A DNA stretch of 64,000 nucleotides from Spirochaetae bacterium HGW-Spirochaetae-4 (GTDB taxonomy: Bacteria > Spirochaetota > Spirochaetia > Sphaerochaetales > Sphaerochaetaceae): NCBI GenBank assembly GCA_002839335.1, contig PGXU01000011.1, positions 1 to 64,000 of the forward strand. Reading direction: 5' to 3'. The notes under the pieces were generated by a model, which saw nothing but the letters and a program-made list of their open reading frames with translations, did no database searches and was not told the DNA's origin. The translations under genes and the position numbers were made by a program. Below, one piece after another: positions 53,142-61,833 of this stretch (positions within the stretch are counted from its first letter, which is position 1; the number at the start of each line of letters is the position of its first letter).

Positions 53142-53501
53142 AAAAACCTCCCTTTTTCTTTTCCACGATACGCGGATCAGATTGATGCGATACAGGCATG
53201 CTGGTTTCAACACACCCTGTATTAGGATTATCACTGCAAACGTTTACTGTCAAGTTTTATTTCTTATGATTATTTAACATTATCAGATAAATCCCATTTA
53301 ATTCTTTGTTTATATGTAATAATATAAACTTTCCATTCTATTGAATTTTCCAGTCACTAGAAAGAATTAATATAATTAGGACAAGACATATAGTAATTTT
53401 CTATTATTTTCTTATATTTTTTCTATTATTTTCTATAATGAATTGATATACCCAACATGTTGTTCTACAATATTATCATACGATATATGGAGAGTGAGAT
53501 A
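53142..53501. other. Divergent control region of the amino-sugar operon
   Basis: Gene-free, 360 bp. It holds the operator at 53233-53250 near dctP. The lacI-proximal part (53270-53450) is very AT-rich with several TATAAT-like words, so both divergent promoters are probably here. Confidence 0.55.
53233..53250. promoter_or_regulatory. LacI/PurR-type operator candidate
   Basis: ACTGCAAACGTTTACTGT: a dyad centred on the CG of GCAAACGTTTAC, close to the GCAAACGTTTGC core of PurR-like operators. It is the likely site for the divergently encoded LacI-family regulator. Confidence 0.65.
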
Positions 53502-54572
53502 GTGGAAAAGAATGAATCAAACGGGAAGAGAGAAAAATCAACGATTGTAGACGTAGCGCGAGTTGCGGGAACCTCTGTCGCGACCGTATCCAGAGCTTTA
53601 AGTGGGGGTAACTATCCAGTGAGTATGGCAACCAGAAAAAAGATCCAGCTTGCTGTCGAGACGGTCGGATATACTCCAAACCTTCTAGGAAAAATGTTGA
53701 AAACGAAATTCAATCCGACTATCGGCATTGTCATCCCATCGTATCAGAATCCATTCTACATCCAACTGATCCATGGCATATCGCAAAAGGCAGCCCTGCT
53801 CGGATATACAATATCCACCTTCAGTTCACAGCGAAATGTGCTTTTTGAACGCAACATCATCAAGCAACTTTTACAAAAAAGGATAATGGGACTCATGATT
53901 GCCTCTGTTGATGATTCACCGAACACACTGACCCAATATATTTCAAACGGTGGCAAAGTGTGTGTGTTTGAATCAAATTTCAAGGACCTTAACACATTCA
54001 TCGTGGCAAAGACAGACATGATAGAATCAGGCCGTACGGCGATGAAACATCTGATTTCGATGGGACACGAGAATATTGCAATAATTACCACTCCTTTGAG
54101 CAAACAATCACGTAGCAGCACTATAAAAGGCTGTAGGTTGGCAATGGCAGAACATAATCATGAATTCACCGACGAGGATATTATCATTGCACCGTATGAA
54201 TATGAGTTCGAAGACGGGTTGTACGAATTCGAGGTAGGACAAGATTTGGTTAAAATTCTGCTGGAACGAAAGAAAAAATACACTGCAATTCTTGCAGTAA
54301 ACGATCTTATCGCCTGCGGGATCATAAATGAACTAAAGAAAATGAATATCCGCGTCCCTGAAGATATTTCCGTGATTGGATTGGATGACATTCCGTTGTC
54401 ATCCATGATTTCTCCCGCTCTCACCACTGTCCACATGCCCTCATACAATCTGGGGCAAAAGGCTTGTCAACTTATGGTTGATGCAATGGTGAACCAGGAA
54501 GAAACCTACGGAGTAGCTCTTTCTATTAGACCCGAATTGGTGATTCGAGACTCGGTAAAGCGTTTAGAGTGA
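53502..54572 (+). CDS. LacI-family regulator
   Basis: About 356 aa. The N-terminal helix-turn-helix STIVDVARVAGTSVATVSRALSG has the LacI hinge-proximal layout, followed by the periplasmic-binding-type domain (TIGIVIPSYQNPFYIQLIHGI, VIGLDDIPLSSMISPALTTV). I prefer the GTG at 53502, which has GGAGAG 7 bases upstream; an ATG at 53487 has none. It should repress the divergent dctP operon until its effector, probably an intermediate of that pathway, is present. Confidence 0.9.
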   Translation: MEKNESNGKREKSTIVDVARVAGTSVATVSRALSGGNYPVSMATRKKIQLAVETVGYTPNLLGKMLKTKFNPTIGIVIPSYQNPFYIQLIHGISQKAALLGYTISTFSSQRNVLFERNIIKQLLQKRIMGLMIASVDDSPNTLTQYISNGGKVCVFESNFKDLNTFIVAKTDMIESGRTAMKHLISMGHENIAIITTPLSKQSRSSTIKGCRLAMAEHNHEFTDEDIIIAPYEYEFEDGLYEFEVGQDLVKILLERKKKYTAILAVNDLIACGIINELKKMNIRVPEDISVIGLDDIPLSSMISPALTTVHMPSYNLGQKACQLMVDAMVNQEETYGVALSIRPELVIRDSVKRLE

Positions 54573-54578
54573 TTTCCG

Positions 54579-54664
54579 ATGGTACCTGGTACGAACTTTG
54601 GTTTTTGTATACAAAATCGAAAAATGGTACCTGGTACGAACCTTGGGTTTTGTATGCAAAATCG
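54579..54664. repeat. Tandem 45-bp GGTACCTGGTAC repeat, two units
   Basis: Unit 1 starts at 54579 and unit 2 at 54624; both read ATGGTACCTGGTACGAAC, then TTGG, GTTTT and TGTAT(A/G)CAAAATCG. The same unit occurs once at 43338-43373. It fills the space between the convergent lacI and kinase-NADAR genes. Each unit holds two dyads (GGTACCTGGTACC-like and TTGTATACAA). Confidence 0.7.
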
Positions 54665-54681
54665 TTAAAGGTTACTATATG

Positions 54682-56082
54682 CTAACGCAACTGCTCACGA
54701 ACCTCCATGATGATTCGACCAAGCCAGTTTTTACCTGTTCCGTTCAACCCATCCCCCCAAAAGAAATCGTTGTCCGTGTGTTCGGATAGATACGCATCAC
54801 CTGTAGCCAGAAGCTTCTCCTTCAAGTCAATATGTTGGGAGAACTTGGCTAAAACAACCTGTCTCATCACATCCAGCCGTATATCCATCCATTCGTCCTT
54901 TCTATAACTTCCGCTGGCTTCATTTCGTCCGAGAGCAATAGCCTCCCTACAAGTCGCCGCATGCCTGATACGTTCACGATAGGCTAAATCCGCATGCTTT
55001 TGTGCTTGGTAGCAATGTTCGACAGAAGGCCAAGTCAAACCATCGAATACGATAGGATGGTCCGACAAATTGCAAAAATAGCCATATGCATCATACGGTT
55101 CATAAAAATTAATCTTTTGGCCACTGGTCCCTTCAAAATATATATTGGCTGTATCCATTATGGTGTCCTTATGTTGAGCTTGGATAAATTGTTCCATCAC
55201 TTGGTTGTCAAGCAATATCCCTTGTCCCCCCTTGTACATCGCAACCAGGGCTCCAGCTGCATTCGCATATGCCAGAAGCCGCTCGTCTTCCATCCCTTCA
55301 TTCAACCAACCATGAAGGTACGCAGCTATACAAGCATCTCCACTACCGGTGGTATCGATCGGATGGATGTGAAAGCCTGGCGACTCGACAAAGACCGTGC
55401 CGTTATACAGTATGATTCCCTCGGCACCCAACGTGCAAACGACTTGAGACGGGCCCATGGCGTACAAATCGACCAACGATTCCCTGATCGACTTGTCGGG
55501 AAAAAGATTGTACGCTCCCTGTCTATTCATGAACAGGATATCCGAAGCCCCAATCAATGCTCTTGAGGCCTCCAAACCTTGGGAGGCTGAATCGAGGTCG
55601 ACCGAAAGCTGAAGTCCTCGACCTTTTGCCTGCATGGCAATTGAAAGGACCTCGTGTGGTTGAAGTCCAATCACATGTACATGATCGAATTCGGAAAGGA
55701 CTCCCTTATAGGTATCAATAACCTCCAGCGGTGGATAGATATGGATTGAAGGAGCCACAATCAATGCTTTCTCGCCACTTGGATCAAGCAACATCACACA
55801 AAAGGTTGTCGGTACACCGGGCTCGACACATATGTACCGATTATCCATATGGAGTTTCTGTATCCACTCGAGGGACTTCTTCCCAAAGGAATCGTCACCA
55901 ATACAAGAAAGCAGGCTTGCAGGAGATCCGAGGGAGAAAAGTTGGACAGCAGTATTGGCCCCTTTTCCTCCGGGTAAAAAAGCAGAACCTGTCGCCAAGA
56001 TACCCTCATCCCAAGTTGGAATCTTGGGAATTGTGAGAAAAATATCAATGTCAGTGTCTCCGATAACGAGTAGTTTCTTCAT
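54682..56082 (-). CDS. PfkB-family kinase fused to a NADAR domain
   Basis: 466 aa, cytoplasmic. Residues 1-300 form a ribokinase/PfkB kinase: LPGGKGANTAVQL near 36-48 and DTTGSGDACIAAYLHG at 243-258, with the catalytic base Asp249. Residues 321-466 form a NADAR/YbiA-type N-glycosidase domain: INFYEPYDAYGYFCNLSDHP, DGLTWPSVEHCYQAQK with the acidic residue Glu355, and FFWGDGLNGTGKNWLGRIIMEVR. NADAR proteins cleave N-glycosidic bonds, for example in riboflavin-pathway intermediates or ADP-ribosylated guanine. The fusion suggests phosphorylation of a nucleoside-like sugar followed by base release. It overlaps the ABC ATPase stop (ATGA) and ends the operon. Confidence 0.88.
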   Translation of the reverse strand: MKKLLVIGDTDIDIFLTIPKIPTWDEGILATGSAFLPGGKGANTAVQLFSLGSPASLLSCIGDDSFGKKSLEWIQKLHMDNRYICVEPGVPTTFCVMLLDPSGEKALIVAPSIHIYPPLEVIDTYKGVLSEFDHVHVIGLQPHEVLSIAMQAKGRGLQLSVDLDSASQGLEASRALIGASDILFMNRQGAYNLFPDKSIRESLVDLYAMGPSQVVCTLGAEGIILYNGTVFVESPGFHIHPIDTTGSGDACIAAYLHGWLNEGMEDERLLAYANAAGALVAMYKGGQGILLDNQVMEQFIQAQHKDTIMDTANIYFEGTSGQKINFYEPYDAYGYFCNLSDHPIVFDGLTWPSVEHCYQAQKHADLAYRERIRHAATCREAIALGRNEASGSYRKDEWMDIRLDVMRQVVLAKFSQHIDLKEKLLATGDAYLSEHTDNDFFWGDGLNGTGKNWLGRIIMEVREQLR

Positions 56083-57179
56083 GCGAGCCTATTTCCCTCC
56101 AAGTCGAAAAGATAGAGAGACTTGTCAAGGAACGTGAACGGGACAGTATCATTGACAGCTTGTTTGCAATCACACGAATTTATTCGCATGATGATCCTGG
56201 AACGGTATGCCTTCAGGTGGAGATGCGTATCGGCGCCACAATCCTCTAGAAAAGCAATTGTCGCCAAAAACATGCCATCAGAAGCTATGCGCATCGACTC
56301 CGGTCGAATCCCTAGCAGGTAATTGTTAGCCGGAAGATTCTTAGGAGGTGTTGTCATCAACCAATTGCACATATCCGTGAGGGAGATCGTTATGGAGTTT
56401 TCCGAATTCCCCAGATAAAATGATGTTCCATCAAATGTTGTAGGCAATGTATTTATCTTGGGCGAACCGATGAACTCGGAAACAAACCGATCCTTGGGAT
56501 TGGCATAGAGTTCTTTCGGCGGTCCACTCTGCTGGATCTTACCCTCATTCATCAATATGATGCGGTCGCCCATAGTCATTGCTTCAATTTGGTCATGTGT
56601 GACCATGATGGTAGTGATTCCCAGCTTCTTTTGAATCTCAACAATATTGACCCGGACACTGGCGCGAAGTTTGGCGTCGAGATTCGACAAAGGCTCATCC
56701 AATAGGAGGAGCTTCGGTTCTATGACAAGCGCACGAGCCAATGCGACCCGTTGTTGTTGCCCTCCAGAAATCTCCGATATCTTGCGCTCTTCCAATCCAC
56801 CAAGCTCCAAAAGGTCCACAATAGTAGCCAATTTTTCCCGTATGAATTGCTTATCCCTTTTCCTGATCTTCAATCCATACGAGATATTTTCCCGTACGGT
56901 CATGTGAGGGAACAGGGCATACCGTTGGAACACGAATCCGATCTCACGGTTGTGCGTGGGAGTGCGCGAGAGGTCATTGCCCTCAAGCATGATCCTTCCT
57001 TCCTCGGCTTCGATAAGGCCGGCGAGAATCCTCAACAAAGTTGTCTTTCCACAACCACTTGGTCCCAGCAATACTACAAATTCACCTTTTTCCACATCGA
57101 TATTCATATCCAAAAGCACAGGTGTATTGTCAAAAGATTTCTCGACATGTTGCACGGAAAGAAAGGGTGTTGCCGCCAT
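56079..57179 (-). CDS. ABC transporter ATPase (PotA/FbpC type)
   Basis: 366 aa from the ATG at 57179, 4 bases after the phosphorylase stop. Walker A GPSGCGKTT, Q-loop FVFQRYALFPHM, signature SGGQQQRVALARAL, Walker B LLLLDEPLSNLD and switch His VTHDQIEAM are all intact. The C-terminal TOBE-like region (about 260-366, LLGIRPESM) is that of spermidine/putrescine and iron importers. It energises the two permeases encoded upstream. An ATG at 57194 is an alternative start. Confidence 0.9.
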   Translation of the reverse strand: MAATPFLSVQHVEKSFDNTPVLLDMNIDVEKGEFVVLLGPSGCGKTTLLRILAGLIEAEEGRIMLEGNDLSRTPTHNREIGFVFQRYALFPHMTVRENISYGLKIRKRDKQFIREKLATIVDLLELGGLEERKISEISGGQQQRVALARALVIEPKLLLLDEPLSNLDAKLRASVRVNIVEIQKKLGITTIMVTHDQIEAMTMGDRIILMNEGKIQQSGPPKELYANPKDRFVSEFIGSPKINTLPTTFDGTSFYLGNSENSITISLTDMCNWLMTTPPKNLPANNYLLGIRPESMRIASDGMFLATIAFLEDCGADTHLHLKAYRSRIIMRINSCDCKQAVNDTVPFTFLDKSLYLFDLEGNRLA

Positions 57180-57183
57180 CGTA

Positions 57184-58077
57184 TTATTCCTCATCCTGAT
57201 ATGTCCAATATCGTTGGTGCCTGGATTGTTTCTCACAGTCCATCCTATGGAGCAAGGCTATTCCGTCCAAGCAAATTTCCAAGGCCGCTCCATGGCCTCC
57301 TCCCGCTGCAAACGGCTCCTTATTGAATACATTGTCACCGACTGAACAGATGGAACCACCACGGAAACCGAACAGACTGGTCAAAGTGAGGATCGCAGAT
57401 GTCTCGCGGTCGGTATTCAGAATTCCTGCCCGGTTATAATAGTCAATGATATCCAATTGATTCCTCTGCATGTAGCCACCGACAGAAGGCTTGCCCCATC
57501 CACAATACTCACTATCCCCCGAACGGGTTATTCCAACATGGACTGCGACATTGTGTTTGGTGGCAGCCGAATTCAGAGCGAGTACCACCTCATGGCTCGC
57601 GACCGCCGGGTATTGGGGTACAACATATGAAGCGGTCATACCTTCATCCCGTACTGCGGCCGATGATATGACGATATCACCAGGGTGGACAGATTCATGC
57701 CACCCACCACTTCCACCAAGACGTATATAGGTGGTTGCGGCGCTATGCATCATGAATTCATTGAGAACCAGCTCTGCTTCCGGAGCCCCACTACCTCCGC
57801 TAACCACGCTTATGTGCGCTCCCTTATAGAAGCCGGTATAGGTTATGAACATTCCCGTCCTCGCGACTTCCTGAAAACTATCGAAGTGACGGGCAACCGC
57901 CAAAGCCGAATCTTCCTGATACCCGCACAAAGGATCCCTAACGGTCATTATGACGTATTCACCAATATCGGAACCATCAATCCCCGTAAGCGCGGGTTTG
58001 CCTTCGACAGTTTTGAATTCGGGGAGATAGTCAAGGTGCTCATAGTCATGTGACAACTGGGAAAAACTTCTTCTCAT
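57184..58077 (-). CDS. Nucleoside phosphorylase family protein
   Basis: 297 aa, PNP/uridine phosphorylase superfamily. YVIMTVRDPLCGYQ, SVVSGGSGAPEAELVLNEF, YIRLGGSGGWHESVHPGDIV, DRETSAILTLTSLFGFRGG and SVGDNVFNKE follow the uridine-phosphorylase order (phosphate and ribose sites, then the base-binding region). It is about 40 residues longer than typical uridine phosphorylase. It should split a nucleoside into base and ribose-1-phosphate; the base cannot be named. GGAGG precedes the ATG. Confidence 0.85.
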   Translation of the reverse strand: MRRSFSQLSHDYEHLDYLPEFKTVEGKPALTGIDGSDIGEYVIMTVRDPLCGYQEDSALAVARHFDSFQEVARTGMFITYTGFYKGAHISVVSGGSGAPEAELVLNEFMMHSAATTYIRLGGSGGWHESVHPGDIVISSAAVRDEGMTASYVVPQYPAVASHEVVLALNSAATKHNVAVHVGITRSGDSEYCGWGKPSVGGYMQRNQLDIIDYYNRAGILNTDRETSAILTLTSLFGFRGGSICSVGDNVFNKEPFAAGGGHGAALEICLDGIALLHRMDCEKQSRHQRYWTYQDEE

Positions 58078-58090
58078 CGGTTACGGCCTC

Positions 58091-58870
58091 CTACAAATAT
58101 TTTGACCAACTAAGGGATTTTTCAGCCAACAGGGCGATTATTATGATTACAAACATGATTGCCGCGCTTACCGCGACAGCAAGTGGATCCAAGCCTTCAG
58201 TCCTGAGTTCCACATACATGCGTACAGGGTACGTGATATATTTCGAACCAGCTATGAAGGTTGCGATAACGACATCGGTGAAGGAAATCATAAATCCGAA
58301 GATACCGCTGATGATGATCCCAGGTTTGATTGCCGGCAAAGTCACTGAAAAGAATGTCTTTACAGGAGTTGCCCCAAGTGTTCTGGCAGCATGTTCCGTA
58401 TCCTCATCCAAATAGCATAAACTGGCAGTGACAAGTCTGATCACATACGGAATGATGATTATCGCATGGGCACATACCAATCCAATAAAAGAACCCAACA
58501 ATCCCATCATGGAATAGTATTGGATCAATCCGATCGCCCAGACAATACCAGGCAGCATGAGGGGTGACAAAAAGACCGCCTGCAAGATCGATCGTTTCGA
58601 CGAATCCCATTTGAACAGGGCATATGCGGAGGGAATTCCAACACTGAGAGCAAGGATCACAGCCGAGAATGCCAACTCCGTACTGATACCGATGGCTTTC
58701 CGGTATTCATTGTTTTCCAGGAAACGCCTATACCATTCGAGTGTGAATCCATCGGGGGGAAAGCTGAAGAATCTGCTTGAATTGAACGAGTTCAGGAAAA
58801 TGATGATAATCGGGGCCAACATGAACAAAAGAATCAACCAGGACAAAACCCTATTCACATGCTTCCACAT
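58091..58870 (-). CDS. ABC transporter permease (PotC type)
   Basis: 259 aa from the ATG at 58870 (GGAGG, 5-base spacing); the frame is open much further upstream but lies over the other permease. Six hydrophobic segments, with the EAA loop as HAARTLGATPVKTFFSVTLPAIKPGI. Overlaps the PotB-type gene by 16 bases. It forms the membrane channel with PotB-type permease and the ATPase. Confidence 0.88.
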   Translation of the reverse strand: MWKHVNRVLSWLILLFMLAPIIIIFLNSFNSSRFFSFPPDGFTLEWYRRFLENNEYRKAIGISTELAFSAVILALSVGIPSAYALFKWDSSKRSILQAVFLSPLMLPGIVWAIGLIQYYSMMGLLGSFIGLVCAHAIIIIPYVIRLVTASLCYLDEDTEHAARTLGATPVKTFFSVTLPAIKPGIIISGIFGFMISFTDVVIATFIAGSKYITYPVRMYVELRTEGLDPLAVAVSAAIMFVIIIIALLAEKSLSWSKYL

Positions 58871-59715
58871 CGCTTCCTCCTTAAGCCCCTTGCCAAGAGG
58901 TTGAGCGCCAAGACGACAATACCCATCGAAAGAATAAAGAATATCGCATAGGAAGAGGAGAATGGCCAATTCATGACCTGTATCGCCTGTTGATACGCAT
59001 AGGTGCCAAATACTTGAATTTTGCCTTGTCCCAACGAGGATGGAGTGACAAAGCTCGTGAGGCAAGCCATAAACACAAGAATCGCACCCGCCATTGCACC
59101 TGGAGCGCTGAGGGGAATGGTTACGGAGAAGAAGATTTTCGGCGGCCTTGCACCCAAAGTCCTCGCGGAATCGTAAATCTCCCTGTCTATTGCCAACAGG
59201 CTGGAGACAAGAGGGTAAATCATCATCGGCAGAAAAGATTGAACCAGGCCGATTATCACACCAAGTTCGGTTCCCAAAAACTGGATAGGATCCTTGATGA
59301 TATGTAAACCCAATAGGAAGGAATTGATGGTTCCATAGCGCATCAACATCGCAAACCATCCCATCGTTTGTATCATGGCACCTCCAATCATAGGAAGGAT
59401 GGATATAGTCATGAACACACCCCGGACTTTGGCATTCATCGAACTCAGGAATATAGACAGGGGATAGGAAAGAACGAGTACTGCAAGAGTTGAAATGACC
59501 GCGATCCTGATTGTCCGGTAATATATCTTGAAGTAATAGCCATCGGAGAACAGTTGGGTATAATTTTCCCACGTGAACGAAGAATCGGAAATCAATGTGC
59601 CTGGCACATATGTCTGGAAACTCTTCACGATGAGCAGGAGGAAGGGAACCAGGAAAATCAATACAAACAGCAACAAGGCAGGCATGACAAGTGCCCAAAC
59701 ATGTTTAGTTTTCAT
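58855..59715 (-). CDS. ABC transporter permease (PotB type)
   Basis: 286 aa, six hydrophobic segments. LVMPALLLFVLIFLVPFLLLIV is helix 1. The EAA loop reads SARTLGARPPKIFFSVTIPLSAPGA. Members of this group import polyamines, thiamine, iron or phosphonates. The neighbouring catabolic genes suggest a small organic N-compound here. Confidence 0.88.
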   Translation of the reverse strand: MKTKHVWALVMPALLLFVLIFLVPFLLLIVKSFQTYVPGTLISDSSFTWENYTQLFSDGYYFKIYYRTIRIAVISTLAVLVLSYPLSIFLSSMNAKVRGVFMTISILPMIGGAMIQTMGWFAMLMRYGTINSFLLGLHIIKDPIQFLGTELGVIIGLVQSFLPMMIYPLVSSLLAIDREIYDSARTLGARPPKIFFSVTIPLSAPGAMAGAILVFMACLTSFVTPSSLGQGKIQVFGTYAYQQAIQVMNWPFSSSYAIFFILSMGIVVLALNLLARGLRRKRCGSM

Positions 59716-59773
59716 TGCAGCCTCTTTTTACAATTTGCTGGGGACAACAGGTATCCCCAGCGGGACCTTGGAA

Positions 59774-61048
59774 TCAATACCGATACGTTGCAGGTGTTGC
59801 CGGAAAGAATAGATGCTCGGTAATAGTTTGCAATCTCGCTTCCTTGCCCTGTATCAGGCAATATCTGGCTGTAGGTCGAGAATCTTTTCCACGGAATCCG
59901 GCAATTTCACCATCGACCACGACCAATGAAGCTCCGAAGGGATCGCCAGCTTCGATTGCCTTCAGGGCATCTATACCCACCGACCCTGGAGGAGCATCAA
60001 TGACAGCGATATCCGCTTCCCTGCCTACTTCAATCTTTCCCGTATTGAGCCCATACAGATCCGCAGTGTTTCCCGTTGCCATGGCAATCGCGGTTTCGGC
60101 CGGGATACCATTGAGGCAAGAAGCTTTGACAATCGCCAAGTTGATTGCCGCCTGCAAGGCGGATTGCCCGGTTGGTGCATCGCTTCCGAAATTTATCCTA
60201 TGGAGCCCATCGATCTTTTTCAAATCCTGAAGCACCCGATTGAAGTTCACGAAATTTCCATTCACGACAAGTTCGAGACCTGCGGTGCTTTCTTCTATCA
60301 ACCGTTCGATATGGTTGTAGGATACTCCCGTAGATCCACCATTGAAGTGCGCAATCTTATCAGGTTGTATCTTCAGTATATCTTCACTCGTCACCCATGA
60401 AGAGCCGGGAATGGACGGGGGAGCTAGATGGCAGGAAATAAAGAAGCCGTACTTCCGTGCCCATTCGACCATAGGAATAACTTTCTCGGGATCCGACAGG
60501 CCACCACCGCCTATCTCAGCTATGAGCCAGACTCCAGCTTCACTCATTTCCTTGAAATCAGCTTCCTTCAATCCGTCAACGAGAACAAGTGCTCCACCAT
60601 GCATCTTCAAGGCTCCACCCGGTCTGAATTTCTGAAAAACCCTGGCTGCCATGATGGCTGTAGCCTTGACGCCGATAGCATCATTGTAGAATCTCGGATA
60701 ACCTGGACCTTGCTCTCCTTCGCTGATCATGGTAGTCGTTCCATACAACAACGCATCCGAATAACATCCCACAGCTCCACGCTGTGGCGCATAGTCATCC
60801 AGCGTATTATGCAGATGTGCATCTATGAGTCCGGGTATAACGACTTGCCGATTTGCATCGACTTCAAGTTGAATGTCCGAATAATCCAAGTCGGCCTCTT
60901 TTCCAATGGCGGCGATCAGACCGTTTCGTATGACAATGGTGTCTGCGTTTTTAATGATTCCCTTTTTGATGTCACCACTGACGATCGTTCCGATGTTGCG
61001 TATAACCAGGTTTCCTTTTTGTTGCTTCTCAAAGTAGTTTTCTATCAT
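59774..61048 (-). CDS. Enamidase-like amidohydrolase
   Basis: 424 aa from the ATG at 61048, overlapping the creatininase stop (ATGA). LVIRNIGTIVSGDIKKG, ADTIVIRNGLIAAIG, GLIDAHLHN (metal ligands His78 and His80), SIPGSSWVTSEDILKIQPDK, FGSDAPTG, AMATGNTADLYGLNTGKIEVGREAD and AIEAGDPFGASLVVVDGE agree closely with what I recall of the enamidase of the Eubacterium barkeri nicotinate pathway, which opens a cyclic enamide and releases ammonia. No other nicotinate-pathway gene is here, so a different cyclic amide, perhaps a nucleobase-derived ring, is likely. The C-terminal tail of about 30 residues is extra. Confidence 0.82.
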   Translation of the reverse strand: MIENYFEKQQKGNLVIRNIGTIVSGDIKKGIIKNADTIVIRNGLIAAIGKEADLDYSDIQLEVDANRQVVIPGLIDAHLHNTLDDYAPQRGAVGCYSDALLYGTTTMISEGEQGPGYPRFYNDAIGVKATAIMAARVFQKFRPGGALKMHGGALVLVDGLKEADFKEMSEAGVWLIAEIGGGGLSDPEKVIPMVEWARKYGFFISCHLAPPSIPGSSWVTSEDILKIQPDKIAHFNGGSTGVSYNHIERLIEESTAGLELVVNGNFVNFNRVLQDLKKIDGLHRINFGSDAPTGQSALQAAINLAIVKASCLNGIPAETAIAMATGNTADLYGLNTGKIEVGREADIAVIDAPPGSVGIDALKAIEAGDPFGASLVVVDGEIAGFRGKDSRPTARYCLIQGKEARLQTITEHLFFPATPATYRY

Positions 61049-61812
61049 AGAGTACGTCCTTTTGTTCGCATGCAGATTTTTTTCAGTTGTTCGAACAACA
61101 CATCCACTGCTGCTTCGAGTATTTTTCTCCCCTGTTCCGCAGTGCTTTGGGAGGGATCCCCCATGTATCCTTCTTGGGCACTGATATCCTCGGTTGCCCA
61201 GCCCCAAGAAATGAGAGATTGGATGTCGGTCAATTTGGTGAAACCAGCCGTATCGATTCCCTTGTCTGGTGTGATGGCGTATAACCTTTCATATTCAGGA
61301 TAACAATGCTTCATGATCGCCGTTTCCACATAGCCAGCATGCATGCTGTATGGGAAAGCACATTTTCCACCGAGGGATTCGAAAATACGTCCCAAATGGA
61401 TCGCATATGCATCAATTCCATAATCCATCCGTATGTCATATAGGGCACAATCCACAATGCCAACATTTCCACCATGGGTATTCAATATTACAAGGCTTGG
61501 AATAGCTTGCCTTTTTAAGGATAGGGATATATCATACAAGGTGCTCAATAGAGTATGAGCTGACAAAGTGATCGTACCTGGAAAATTTGCATGTTCGGTA
61601 CTCTTCCCATAGTGCAAGGGCGGTAAAATCGATAGATCTATTTGAGTTTTGTATCTATCGACCAAATTACTTACCACTGCATTCGCGAGAAGATGGTCAG
61701 TTCCGACAGGCAGATGATTTCCGTGCTGTTCAGTTGAACCGAACGGGAGCATTACTGGGAATGTCCTTTGATTCAGCTCATTTTTACTATTGTCAGCCCA
61801 ATACTCAATCAT
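61045..61812 (-). CDS. Creatininase-family amidohydrolase
   Basis: 255 aa. PFGSTEQHGNHLPVGTDH carries the metal ligands Glu28, His30 and Asp39; NTHGGN at 111-116 the next His; HAGYVETAIM at 158-167 stands where HAGxxET is usual. The family opens cyclic amides (creatinine) or removes a formyl group (the archaeal FAPy-nucleotide deformylase of flavin and deazaflavin synthesis). Here it probably acts next to the enamidase-like enzyme on a ring-derived amide. It is 21 bases from the binding-protein gene. Confidence 0.87.
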   Translation of the reverse strand: MIEYWADNSKNELNQRTFPVMLPFGSTEQHGNHLPVGTDHLLANAVVSNLVDRYKTQIDLSILPPLHYGKSTEHANFPGTITLSAHTLLSTLYDISLSLKRQAIPSLVILNTHGGNVGIVDCALYDIRMDYGIDAYAIHLGRIFESLGGKCAFPYSMHAGYVETAIMKHCYPEYERLYAITPDKGIDTAGFTKLTDIQSLISWGWATEDISAQEGYMGDPSQSTAEQGRKILEAAVDVLFEQLKKICMRTKGRTL

Positions 61813-61833
61813 GATTTTTCTTCCTTTTGCCAG

